This document shows positions 42,592 to 53,204 of a DNA stretch of 64,000 nt, one piece after another (position 1 is the first letter of the stretch; each line of letters begins with the position of its first letter). This DNA is from Flectobacillus major DSM 103 (GTDB lineage Bacteria; Bacteroidota; Bacteroidia; Cytophagales; Spirosomataceae), in contig NZ_KE386491.1 in the NCBI RefSeq assembly GCF_000427405.1, positions 124,001 through 188,000 on the forward strand. The letters are read 5' to 3'. The position numbers and the translations under genes were made by a program. The notes under the pieces were generated by a model. It saw nothing but the letters and a program-made list of their open reading frames with translations. It searched no databases and was not told the origin of the DNA.

Positions 42592-42596
42592 TTTTG
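42556..42596 (+). promoter_or_regulatory. Candidate AraC site and -7 element before TetX-like gene
   Basis: CGATTTTTACAATTTTTAG (42556-42574) lies in the last codons of the AraC gene and TAATTTTG (42589-42596), a TAnnTTTG box, follows. No TTG -33 box, as expected for an activator-dependent promoter. Spacing from CG to the TTTTG is about 36-37 nt. Confidence 0.5.
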
Positions 42597-42615
42597 GAGT
42601 CTAAATTTCAAAATT

Positions 42616-43785
42616 ATGACATTAATCAATAAACAAATCGCAATCGTAGGAGGTGGTCCGGGCGGACTAACTTTGGCAAGACTTTTACAACTAAAAGGGG
42701 TACATGTAAAGGTGTATGAAAGAGACATCGATGAAAATGCAAGAACACAAGGCTCGCCTCTTGACCTGCACGATAGTTCGGGGTTAGCTGCTTTGCGGAA
42801 AGCCCATCTATTGGATGAATTCAGAAACAATTATCTGCTAGGTGCCGACAAAACTACAATTACAAATGAAAAGGCAGTGGTGTATTTCAGTGACCATGAT
42901 ACCAAACAACTTGAAAATTTTGGTAATCAGCATTTTCGTCCTGAAATAGACCGAGGAGTATTACGGAAAATTTTATTAAACTCGCTGCAACCTGACAGTA
43001 TTGTTTGGAATAGCCATTTTTTATCGATGGAAAAACAAGGTGAGGGTTGGACATTACATTTTGAAAATGGAAAAAGCGTTTATGCCGATGTAGTGATTGG
43101 AGCCGATGGGGCCAATTCAAAAATCAGACCTTATATTACCGATATTACATCTTTTTACACAGGTATTATGATGCTTGAAGGCAATGTTCATAATGCCGAA
43201 ATGGCTATTCCTCAAGTAGCTTCTGTACTTCGTGGAGGTAAGATAATGGCTTTTGGCAACAAAAAAGATATACTCTTAGGACAAAAAGCCAACAGAGTGG
43301 TAGGTTTTTATATAAGCTTTAAGGCTGATGAAAACTGGCTTTCTAAGTGTGGTTTAGATTTTTCTAACAAAACACAGCTATTAGAGTGGTTTAAAAACGA
43401 ATATTCTGATTGGAGCGAAATTTGGGATGAACTTATCAAGAAAAGTGAAATGCCATTGATACCAAGACCTATTCAGTGTATGCCTTTAGCTCAGACTTGG
43501 AAAGCCTCACCCAATTTGACCATCATTGGCGATGCCGCTCATGTAATGCCTCCTTTTGCAGGAGAGGGCGTAAATATGGCAATGCTCGATGCCTTAGAGT
43601 TAAGTGAAAGTTTGACTTCCGGACAAAATAAAACATGGCAAGAAGCTATTGCTTTTTATGAAATAAATATGCGTAAAAGGGCTTCACTTATGGCAAAAGA
43701 ATCTCTTGAGAATGGAGAAAGAATGCACAGTGAAAATGCTTTGACAACGATGCTTAACTTTTTTAGTGGACATACCCCTGACTAA
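42616..43785 (+). CDS. FAD-dependent monooxygenase, TetX-like
   Basis: 389 aa, matching the 388 aa of TetX. FAD motif GGGPGGL at 12-18 after IAIVG; ERDIDENARTQGSPLDLHDSSGLAALRKAHLLDEF closely follows the TetX pattern (ERD...ARxxGxxLDLHxxSG); DG motif VIGADGANSKIRPYI; and GDAAHVMPPFAGEGVNMAMLDALELSESL. TetX inactivates tetracyclines by hydroxylation at C11a with NADPH and O2. Chromosomal relatives in Bacteroidota may act on other polyketides or quinones. Controlled by the AraC gene 24 bp upstream. Ends at a terminator. Resistance is possible, not shown. Confidence 0.82.
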   Translation: MTLINKQIAIVGGGPGGLTLARLLQLKGVHVKVYERDIDENARTQGSPLDLHDSSGLAALRKAHLLDEFRNNYLLGADKTTITNEKAVVYFSDHDTKQLENFGNQHFRPEIDRGVLRKILLNSLQPDSIVWNSHFLSMEKQGEGWTLHFENGKSVYADVVIGADGANSKIRPYITDITSFYTGIMMLEGNVHNAEMAIPQVASVLRGGKIMAFGNKKDILLGQKANRVVGFYISFKADENWLSKCGLDFSNKTQLLEWFKNEYSDWSEIWDELIKKSEMPLIPRPIQCMPLAQTWKASPNLTIIGDAAHVMPPFAGEGVNMAMLDALELSESLTSGQNKTWQEAIAFYEINMRKRASLMAKESLENGERMHSENALTTMLNFFSGHTPD

Positions 43786-43810
43786 AACTACCTCTAATTG
43801 ATTAGTTACT

Positions 43811-43862
43811 AGCTTAGAAGGTTGGTCGAAATATTGCTTTACTGTACCTTCTAGGCTTTTAT
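43811..43862 (+). terminator. Terminator after TetX-like gene
   Basis: AGCTTAGAAGGT (43811-43822) pairs with ACCTTCTAGGCT (43846-43857) with one mismatch, followed by TTTTAT. Confidence 0.6.
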
Positions 43863-44204
43863 ATAGGATGAATTTTATCTGAAAAAATAGCCTTCACCCT
43901 CCCAGAATTTAGGAAATACAGTTTCCCAATCCGAGCTTTAAGCCTAAAATAATTAAACAATAGCAAGAAATGATTTGAAAGAGGATAAGTGCCTTTATTG
44001 AGACGGTAAAAAAAATCGATACGTTATTATTGAAAGAAAGAAATTAAACATACCAAAACCTCCTAAGATCTTGGTGCTGAGCAGTAAACGGAAAAATACC
44101 CAAATTATCTTTTTCAGTCTAGTCAAATCTTCTATCTTAGCCGAATGTTTGGACACTTCTTATGTACCCCCTAAACAAGAATAGTCATTAAATAGAACTG
44201 AAAA
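43863..44204. other. Intergenic interval upstream of CDF gene
   Basis: About 340 bp without a gene; no repeat, hairpin or promoter was recognised in it. Confidence 0.4.
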
Positions 44205-45089
44205 ATGACAACAACCAACGAGCAAACCGCAATCAAAACAACCTATTTTAGTATTATCGGAAATGCCTCATTGGCAATAATTAAAGGACTTGCGGGCTTT
44301 TTTGGTAATTCATACGCTTTAATTGCTGATGCCATAGAATCAACCACCGATATATTTGCTTCTTTTTTGGTATTATTTGGTATAAAATATGCCAACAGAC
44401 CAGCCGATAAAAATCACCCTTATGGACACGGACGGGCTGAGCCTTTGATAACATTTTTGGTGGTTGGTTTTTTAATTACCTCGGCTACGATTATTGCTTA
44501 CGAAAGCATCAAGAATATTTCTACGCCACACGAATTACCCAAAGTTTGGACGTTATTTATTCTTACGCCGTTGATTATCTGGAAAGAAGTATCATTTAGG
44601 TTGGTCATGAAAAAGGCCAAAGAAACCAACAGTTCGTCGCTAAAAGCCGATGCTTGGCATCATCGAAGCGATGCAATTACCTCTGTTGCTGCTTTTATGG
44701 GTATTTCTATTGCTTTGTATTTTGGCAAAGGTTATGAAACCGCCGACGACTGGGCAGCATTGTTTGCCTCGGGGTTTATCCTTTATAATAGCTATCATAT
44801 TTTCAGACCAGCCCTTGGCGAAATTATGGACGAACACCTGTACGACGACCTCGTTGAAGAAATCAGAAAGGTATCGTTGACAGTGGATGGGGTGGTAGGT
44901 ACTGAAAAATGTTTTATCAGAAAAGCAGGAATGAAATATCATGTAGATTTACATGCAATGGTTAATGCCGATATTACCGTAAAACACGGACACGATATTG
45001 CCCACAACCTCAAAGACACTTTGCGTAATAAAATCCCCGAACTAGGACACGTTTTGATTCATATCGAACCCGACGTATATCCTGAATAA
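44205..45089 (+). CDS. Cation diffusion facilitator (CDF) family metal transporter
   Basis: 294 aa with about six helices. The TM2 metal site is E45-x3-D49 (ADAIESTTD), while FieF has D45-x3-D49 and Zn transporters usually H/D-x3-D; the TM5 site is H152-x3-D156 (WHHRSD). The cytoplasmic C-terminal domain (VHAM..ADITVKHGHDIAHNLKDTL) is the usual metal-binding domain with HXH residues. Exports Zn, Fe, Mn or Co across the inner membrane by proton exchange; E45 makes the preference unclear. Ends at two hairpins shared with the convergent permease gene. Confidence 0.9.
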   Translation: MTTTNEQTAIKTTYFSIIGNASLAIIKGLAGFFGNSYALIADAIESTTDIFASFLVLFGIKYANRPADKNHPYGHGRAEPLITFLVVGFLITSATIIAYESIKNISTPHELPKVWTLFILTPLIIWKEVSFRLVMKKAKETNSSSLKADAWHHRSDAITSVAAFMGISIALYFGKGYETADDWAALFASGFILYNSYHIFRPALGEIMDEHLYDDLVEEIRKVSLTVDGVVGTEKCFIRKAGMKYHVDLHAMVNADITVKHGHDIAHNLKDTLRNKIPELGHVLIHIEPDVYPE

Positions 45090-45109
45090 AAAGCACTCTA
45101 TACTTTCAT

Positions 45110-45182
45110 AAATCAGTTATTCTGTATGCTAATGTGAATAACTGATTTAGCGAATAATAAAAAACTTTCATTATTCACTAAA
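45110..45182. terminator. Paired hairpins between CDF gene and FtsX-like permease gene
   Basis: First: AAATCAGTTATTC (45110-45122) pairs with GAATAACTGATTT (45136-45148), perfect 13 bp. Second: TTTAGCGAATAAT (45146-45158) pairs with ATTATTCACTAAA (45170-45182) with one mismatch. The genes are convergent and these are the likely terminators for each side. Confidence 0.7.
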
Positions 45183-45206
45183 CCATAACTCCCTCATTGA
45201 ACTAAC

Positions 45207-47636
45207 TTACTCACTTCTGAGTGACTGTATTGGATTGGCAGTAGCGGCTCGGATAGCCTGAAAGCTGATTGTGATAAGAGCAATAGCAATAGCCACCAAA
45301 CCCGCCAACACAAATATCCACCAACTGAGTTCTATGCGATATGCAAAATCGGTAAGCCAAATATTTCCTGCCCACCAAGCCAAAGGCGATGCGATACATA
45401 AGGCAATAAAAACCAATTGTAGGAAGTCTTTCGACAAAAGCATTACAATTTGACTAATAGATGCTCCTAATACCTTTCTGATTCCAATTTCCTTGGTTTT
45501 TTGTTCAACATTGAATAACGCCAGCCCAAAAAGCCCTAAGCAAGAAATAAAAATGGCCAAGCTTGAACACGTGATAAATAACCTACCATATTGCTGTTCT
45601 GTGTGGTATTGTTGGTTAAAATTATCGTCGGCAAAAAAGTATTCAAATGGATTACCTACAAAACTCTTTTTGAAAGTTTGTTCTAATTGAGTCATTTTCT
45701 GACCTATATCTTTGGTTGTAAGACGTACCGTATAATAGCTTTGGTTAAACTGAGGCACAATAACCGTAGGTTCGATAGCCTGTTTTAGCGAAAAGTGATG
45801 ATAATTGCTGATCACACCAATAATTTCAAAAGTCTTTCCCCAATTTACCTTTTGTCCGATAGCGGCTTGTGGCGATACAAAACCTAGCGACTCGGCAGCT
45901 TGCTGATTGATAATCAGTTTGTCGCCCTCATAACCCTGTTCACACATGGCATCGGTAAAGTTATTGCCTGCTAGCAAAGGAATCTGATAAATAGCGAAAT
46001 ATTGGTTGTCGGCCGACATCACTTGATACACCTTTTTCTCATCACCAGTTTGAGGGTTTGGTTTAGTAAAACCTTCTATCGAGAAATTAAAACTATTGCC
46101 AGGAACGCTGCCCGACATACTGTAACTTTTTACAAATGGTAATCCAGCCAAGGCTTGTTTGAAAGCAATTGAGCTTTGTTTGCGGTTTGGGCTATCAGTA
46201 ATTTGTGGCCCTTTAATTACCAAAAGCTGGTCGATATTCATACCAAGGTTTTGGTTTTGCATATACATTAGTTGACGATACAGCACCAAGGTTGATATAA
46301 TCAGCGAAACTGATACCGTAAATTGAAAAACAACAAGGGTTTTTCGTAAGAAAATACCCTTCACCGACTTACTAAATGTGCCTTTGAGGGTTTCGGTAGT
46401 AGAAAACGACGACAGCACCATAGCGACATATCCACCCGACACCACGAGGCCCATCAAAATAACACTCATGGAAATACCCCAAAGCTTGTTCTCGAAAATA
46501 GTGCTGAACGAAAGATTTTTCTGAACTAAATCATTAAAATAGTCTTGTGTTAGAGCTATAATCAAAATAGAAAATATAACTCCGCCAATATTGAGTAGCA
46601 AAGATTCTCCCAAAAACTGAGCAACAAGCTGTGGTCTACTTGCACCAACGACCTTTCTAATACCAACCTCTTTACCTCTTTTGATAGCACTAGCAGTAGA
46701 AAGATTAATATAATTGAGCCACGAAATCAGTAAGATAAGTATGCCGATACAGCCTAACAAATAAATAAACTTGAGGTTGCCACTGGTAGGAGCGGTGTCG
46801 CCAAGGCTTTTGCCTAAATGCAAATACTCAAAATCTTGTAACTGAATCTGGGCATTGGCTTGCGGAAAATTCTTGTGAAGCAAAGTATTGGCTTTGTCGG
46901 TCAATGCCAAGCGATTGGCCGTAGGAGCAAGCAATAAAAAGCTATGGAAAGAATAAAACCCTAAGTTACTGAGGTTTGCCCAATCATTTCCGTTGAGGTT
47001 GGCAGGATTTTCTAAGGTTTTTAGAGAAAAGAAATAGCCATAGTTTAAATCAGAGCCTTCGGGGGCATTTTGACAAACGGCTGTAACCTCATAGTTCGTT
47101 TTGCCAAATTGGTTATAAAGCGTAATCGTTTTGCCAATGGAATTGGTGTTTGCAAACAACTTTTGGGCTTCTGACTCACTAATAACTACTTGGTTTGGAG
47201 CGTCCAGTTGGGCGTTGCCACTTATGATAGCTTGGGTAAATATCCTGAAATAACTGGCATCGGTATAAGTAATATTTTTTTGACGAAAAGATTGAAGCGT
47301 ATTGTCGGGCTTAGTAGTGGCAACAATTCCTGTGGCCGTACCAGCATCCATAATACGACAATAGGCCTGTATTTCACTAAAATTTTGCTTGAATTGCGGA
47401 GCAAAAGGAGGTGGCGTAAAATCGTTAACGCTATTATTGTCTTGAGATACCGTATTGACCCTTACTATATGGTTAGCGTTGAGATGATTCTGATTAACCC
47501 CTTGCTCAAAACTGATATATTCGAGCATCAAAACAAATGCCGAAATAGAAAGAGCTATTCCAAGGATATTGACAATTGAAAATACACTGTTTTTGCGTAA
47601 GTTCCTGAAGGCAATTTTAAAGTAGTTTTTCCACAT
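45207..47636 (-). CDS. FtsX/MacB-like ABC transporter permease
   Basis: 809 aa, eight helices in two blocks of four: an N-terminal cytoplasmic start plus helix at about 20-40, a large periplasmic MacB_PCD domain, three helices (about 285-420), a second large periplasmic segment and three final helices (about 690-800). FtsX-type motifs: GIRKVVGASRPQLVAQFLGES near 330 and EIGIRKVLGASISQIVMLLSKDF near 720. Members, with separate ATPases, move lipoproteins, peptides or sense signals. No ATPase gene lies nearby. Upstream DNA has two TGTTCG direct repeats (47745). Confidence 0.9.
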   Translation of the reverse strand: MWKNYFKIAFRNLRKNSVFSIVNILGIALSISAFVLMLEYISFEQGVNQNHLNANHIVRVNTVSQDNNSVNDFTPPPFAPQFKQNFSEIQAYCRIMDAGTATGIVATTKPDNTLQSFRQKNITYTDASYFRIFTQAIISGNAQLDAPNQVVISESEAQKLFANTNSIGKTITLYNQFGKTNYEVTAVCQNAPEGSDLNYGYFFSLKTLENPANLNGNDWANLSNLGFYSFHSFLLLAPTANRLALTDKANTLLHKNFPQANAQIQLQDFEYLHLGKSLGDTAPTSGNLKFIYLLGCIGILILLISWLNYINLSTASAIKRGKEVGIRKVVGASRPQLVAQFLGESLLLNIGGVIFSILIIALTQDYFNDLVQKNLSFSTIFENKLWGISMSVILMGLVVSGGYVAMVLSSFSTTETLKGTFSKSVKGIFLRKTLVVFQFTVSVSLIISTLVLYRQLMYMQNQNLGMNIDQLLVIKGPQITDSPNRKQSSIAFKQALAGLPFVKSYSMSGSVPGNSFNFSIEGFTKPNPQTGDEKKVYQVMSADNQYFAIYQIPLLAGNNFTDAMCEQGYEGDKLIINQQAAESLGFVSPQAAIGQKVNWGKTFEIIGVISNYHHFSLKQAIEPTVIVPQFNQSYYTVRLTTKDIGQKMTQLEQTFKKSFVGNPFEYFFADDNFNQQYHTEQQYGRLFITCSSLAIFISCLGLFGLALFNVEQKTKEIGIRKVLGASISQIVMLLSKDFLQLVFIALCIASPLAWWAGNIWLTDFAYRIELSWWIFVLAGLVAIAIALITISFQAIRAATANPIQSLRSE

Positions 47637-47744
47637 CGGTTTGTTTAGTTAAAGGGTTCAAATTACCATATATAACTAAAAATCTATGCCAATGTTGTAA
47701 TATATTGAAAAACAGCGATTTAGTTGGTGGTAGAGAAATCTGGC

Positions 47745-47784
47745 TGTTCGATTTTGATACATTTTTTGTTCGGAAATTTGTACA
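47745..47784. promoter_or_regulatory. Direct repeats upstream of FtsX-like permease
   Basis: TGTTCG (47745-47750) followed by TACA (47758-47761), then TGTTCG (47767-47772) followed by TACA (47781-47784). The spacing of about 22 bp is two helical turns, as for a dimeric or tandem regulator. It lies about 110 bp upstream of the permease start on the minus strand. The rest of the gap 47637-47960 has no gene. Confidence 0.35.
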
Positions 47785-47960
47785 ATTGCTAATCCTATTG
47801 ATAATAAGGGATTTACATTGGCAATTTAATGGTAAGAAGCCGCCGCCCCTGCCCCTAAAAATATGGCTGTATTCATAATTGTTTTTTGGATTTTGCCCAT
47901 TGAAGCTTATCACTTGCACGATATTATTGATGATAAATGAGTTTTTCCTATTTTTGTAAA

Positions 47961-48743
47961 ATGATTCAACTATTACTTCGCCGATATTACGCATTACCTC
48001 GCAATATTAAAATCCTAATATTGATTTCGGGATTTTTATCTATTATTTGGCTTATTTATTTTGCGTTCTTTCGGCCAAACCCCAATGGATGGGCGAGGGT
48101 GTCGAAGGTAGGTATTACCTTACCTTTGCGTTATCCTATTCATGGTATCGACGTGTCGCATCATAATGGCGAAATAGACTGGAAAAAGGTAGTGAAAATG
48201 CGTTTTGAGGACGATTATAAAATAGAATTTGCCTTTCTGAAAGCTACCGAAGGAATTACTCATGCCGATAGGCAGTTTGAACGTAACTGGGAACACGTCA
48301 AAAAAGCAGGACTCAAACGTGGGGCTTATCATTTTTATATTGCATGGCGTGAGCCTGTCGGGCAAGCCAAGAATTTTATCAACTCGGTGAAGCTCAAAAA
48401 AGGAGATTTAGCTCCTGTGTTGGACATTGAGCAAAACTCCTTAAAATCAGACGATAAAATTATCCGTGAAATAGGAATATGGTTGGATTTAGTAGAAAAA
48501 CATTACGGCAAAAAACCTATTATTTATACCAATCCTAATTTTTATAAAAAGTTTATTAAAGGCAATTACGACGACTATCCGTTATGGATAGCCGATTATT
48601 CTCGTGAAAGCCTTAAAGGCTATAAGTCTACACTTTGGTTTTGGCAGCACAACAAAAACGGATGGGTAGAGGGAATCAGAGGAACGGTTGATTTTAATGT
48701 TTTTCTAGGAAACAAAGCCGACCTCGACGACCTCTGTTTGTAA
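47961..48743 (+). CDS. GH25 lysozyme-like protein, membrane anchored
   Basis: 260 aa from the ATG at 47961 (MIQLLLRRYYALPRN). One N-terminal helix (IKILILISGFLSIIWLIYFAFF) anchors the enzyme. The GH25 domain has GIDVSHHNGEIDW (catalytic Asp region, about 63), AFLKATEGITH, RGAYHFYIAW and PVLDIEQNS (catalytic Glu region, about 155), and the C-terminal YPLWIADYSRES plus WFWQHNKNGWVEGIRGTVDFNVF. GH25 enzymes cut the MurNAc-GlcNAc bond of peptidoglycan; probable envelope or periplasmic role. The stop touches the stop of the opposite GT2 gene. Confidence 0.9.
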   Translation: MIQLLLRRYYALPRNIKILILISGFLSIIWLIYFAFFRPNPNGWARVSKVGITLPLRYPIHGIDVSHHNGEIDWKKVVKMRFEDDYKIEFAFLKATEGITHADRQFERNWEHVKKAGLKRGAYHFYIAWREPVGQAKNFINSVKLKKGDLAPVLDIEQNSLKSDDKIIREIGIWLDLVEKHYGKKPIIYTNPNFYKKFIKGNYDDYPLWIADYSRESLKGYKSTLWFWQHNKNGWVEGIRGTVDFNVFLGNKADLDDLCL

Positions 48744-49640
48744 CTACCGCAGTGTTGCTGATACTCGTTTGAAAAGGTTCTTGAATTTGGCCCCAAATGT
48801 ATCAACGGGTTCGAGCAGCAGGCCATTGAATTTTTCGCCTTTTCTCAAAAAATTACTCATAACATATCCTGAGGTCATTCCCCATTTTTGGATAAAGGTA
48901 AAATACCCTTTGTTTCTTTTGACCCTGCCCGTAGAAACGCCCGAAAAATGATAAACCTTACTTGCTCCTACGCCCTTAAACAAACGAATACCCATATTCC
49001 AGAGTTTCATCGAAAAATCGGGGTCGGAGTACATTCCTGGGTGAAACTCTATACTATATCCGCCAACAGCATTCCAAACATCTCGATGTACAACATTAGG
49101 GGGCCACGTTGCCCCAGTCCAGTCTTCTTTTTCTAATGACTCATATTCGGCCAAAAGCTGTTGTTCGTTGAAAGCCGTAATGTCCAAGCCATAGCTTTTA
49201 TGAATCACACAAGTATTGTTGGTATTGTAAGGCTCAATCATGGTGGCCGACAAAAAGAAGTTTTTGTGGCCAATCGCATTAATTTCTTCGACTAACGCTT
49301 TGTCCCAATTCGGACAAACATACATATCGTCGTTCATGTACAAAATATAGTCGGTTTTGGCTTGTGTGGCAGCATAATTCAAGGCATAACAAATACCGAT
49401 ATTTGCTTGGCTATAAGTATAGTCAATATCGGGCTGTTGCTTTACCCATGCCAGAGTGCCATCTTTCCCTTCATTGATATGTACAATAATCTGATGGTTA
49501 AAAACAGAGTTTTTACGGATACTATTGATACATAATTGCAGATACACTAAATTATTCCAAGAAGGTATCAAAATAGAAAAGGTCTTTGCTTGGCTCGAAA
49601 TATGACTGTTTTTTTCTATGGTTGAATGAATAATGCTCAT
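48744..49640 (-). CDS. Family 2 glycosyltransferase
   Basis: 298 aa. GT-A fold: SILIPSWNNLVYLQLCINSI, INEGKDGTLAW, then the DxD-like motif YMNDDMYVCPNW (metal and nucleotide-sugar binding). The C-terminal part (WGMTSGYVMSNFLRKGEKFNG) is amphipathic. No membrane helix is evident, so it is a cytoplasmic enzyme, probably in envelope polysaccharide assembly. Its stop codon abuts the GH25 stop (no terminator between). Monocistronic on the minus strand. Confidence 0.85.
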   Translation of the reverse strand: MSIIHSTIEKNSHISSQAKTFSILIPSWNNLVYLQLCINSIRKNSVFNHQIIVHINEGKDGTLAWVKQQPDIDYTYSQANIGICYALNYAATQAKTDYILYMNDDMYVCPNWDKALVEEINAIGHKNFFLSATMIEPYNTNNTCVIHKSYGLDITAFNEQQLLAEYESLEKEDWTGATWPPNVVHRDVWNAVGGYSIEFHPGMYSDPDFSMKLWNMGIRLFKGVGASKVYHFSGVSTGRVKRNKGYFTFIQKWGMTSGYVMSNFLRKGEKFNGLLLEPVDTFGAKFKNLFKRVSATLR

Positions 49641-51731
<2,091 letters not shown>

Positions 51732-51795
51732 TTCTTTTGTCATACTAATACCTTTGAGGGTGTTTTTGGGGTATGGTTATCAATAAACATTACGT

Positions 51796-51851
51796 AAAAG
51801 GAAGTTTTTTAGTAATTTATTGCTGAAAAACTTCCTTTTTTGATTCTATTA
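51796..51851 (+). terminator. Terminator after pgi
   Basis: AAAAGGAAGTTTTT (51796-51809) pairs with AAAAACTTCCTTTT (51836-51849), perfect 14 bp with a T-rich tail. The rest of the gap up to 52048 has no gene. Confidence 0.8.
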
Positions 51852-52048
51852 GATGTTTTTAATAGAATAATTTAATATTTAGGAAACTCTTTTTACGAAC
51901 TATTAGCTTATAGAATAAAGCTATATTAAACTGGAGTTTTTACTTGAAAAATGTCTTCTCAACCTTCAGAAGCCTATATTTGTCAAGGAAAAGAGGCATG
52001 AGGATAGCTTTTAAATGAATCGGTTGCTAAATCTAAATCACCAAAATT

Positions 52049-52879
52049 ATGAGGAAATATCTTCTACTTCTTCTTATTGTTTTTTGTACTTTTCAAAGTG
52101 GTTTTTCTCAGGATACACTTTCTCATCAAAAAATCTATTATGTAGTACCCAAATATGAACTTACAGGAGCTGGAGTACTGACGGTTGCTTCATATTTTGG
52201 ATTTCGGCAGCTCGACAAGGTAGCCAATTTTACTGCCGCAGATATTGCCAAGCTGAATCCCAACGATATTAATTCGTTTGACCGCCCTGTTGCGTTTAAA
52301 GACCCTGCTGGCTTTGATTTGGCACAAAAAAACTCTGATTTCTTTCTGAATTTGGCTTTGGTAAGTCCTGCTTTACTCATGATTGATAAAAATATGCGTA
52401 AAGATTGGGTGGATTTACTGAGTATGTATATGGTAACGCATGCGGTAGATAATGCGGTGTATTTTGCATCTGCTTTTCCTGTTAGACGAGCCCGACCACT
52501 TACTTATAACCCCAAACTGAGTGTTGAGGAAAAAACGGGTGATGCCAAAAGTAATTCGTTTTTTAGCGGACACGTTTCTTTTAGTAGTACTGCCACTTTT
52601 TTTCTTGCTAAGGTACTTACAGACTATAAACAGATAAAGGGCTGGAAACGTATTGCTATCTTTTCGGTAGCGGCTGTGCCACCTGCTTTGGTGGGTTATT
52701 ATAGAATGGAAGCAGGAAAACATTTTAAAACTGATGTTATTTTAGGGTTTTTGGTAGGTGCTGCCTCGGGGATTCTTGTTCCTGAGTTTCATAAAAAGCT
52801 CAAAGAGAATAAGAAAATTTCGTTACAGCCTTTCTATTCGCCATCGCAAAGTGGTGTGGCGTTGAATATTAAGATTTAG
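52049..52879 (+). CDS. PAP2-family phosphatase, exported
   Basis: 276 aa with a signal peptide (MRKYLLLLLIVFCTFQSGFSQ). The PAP2 motifs are VRRARPLTYNP (KX6RP-like, about 145), FFSGHVSFSS (PSGH-like, about 172) and YRMEAGKHFKTDV (SRx5HxxxD-like, about 225), with helices between. Some Bacteroidota members dephosphorylate lipid A or undecaprenyl diphosphate at the periplasmic side. The substrate is unknown. Its 3' side runs into MITE-like element B, convergent with hisS. Confidence 0.85.
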   Translation: MRKYLLLLLIVFCTFQSGFSQDTLSHQKIYYVVPKYELTGAGVLTVASYFGFRQLDKVANFTAADIAKLNPNDINSFDRPVAFKDPAGFDLAQKNSDFFLNLALVSPALLMIDKNMRKDWVDLLSMYMVTHAVDNAVYFASAFPVRRARPLTYNPKLSVEEKTGDAKSNSFFSGHVSFSSTATFFLAKVLTDYKQIKGWKRIAIFSVAAVPPALVGYYRMEAGKHFKTDVILGFLVGAASGILVPEFHKKLKENKKISLQPFYSPSQSGVALNIKI

Positions 52880-52912
52880 TGTGCTGATGTCTTTTTGTAA
52901 TGTTATGGTATT

Positions 52913-53188
52913 AAACATGAGTCATCCCAAATATTAGGCAATATTAAAAGAGGCCCTCTATTGGTGTTTGTTGTGATTCATAAGGTCGTCAAGTGAACAT
53001 TGATGAGGCTTATAAACTACTCAAATGAAAGAATAAAAAAGGCGATCGAAAATTGTTTTTCGATCGCCTTTTTTCATGTTAAATATCAGAAAGTCCCATT
53101 CTTTAGTCATAAAGCATTGCGTCTCTACTGGTAAAAGTCATATTCAAAAATAATTACTCATTCACTAAATTCGGGATGACTTATGTTT
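52913..53188. mobile_element. MITE-like element B between convergent genes
   Basis: Left end AAACATGAGTCATCCCAAAT (52913) and the reverse complement of the right end AAACATAAGTCATCCCGAAT (ending 53188) match at 18 of 20 positions. Inside is a strong hairpin related to that of element A. There is no ORF of note inside. The terminal ends extend into TTTAGTGAATGAGTAATT, as expected of an IS-derived end. Element A (8009) is a shorter relative. Confidence 0.6.
53035..53074. terminator. Hairpin terminator inside element B
   Basis: Arms AAAAAAGGCGATCGAAAA (53035-53052) and its reverse complement (53057-53074), 18 perfect pairs, loop TTGT, followed by T-rich sequence on one strand. Its core GGCGATCGAAAA is very like the core of element A's hairpin. 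Confidence 0.75.
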
Positions 53189-53204
53189 GGTGAAAAGCTT
53201 GAGT

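Noticed and set aside
47617-47994. 125-aa minus-strand ORF
   Set aside because: Overlaps the start regions of two real genes, low-complexity composition and no conserved pattern.
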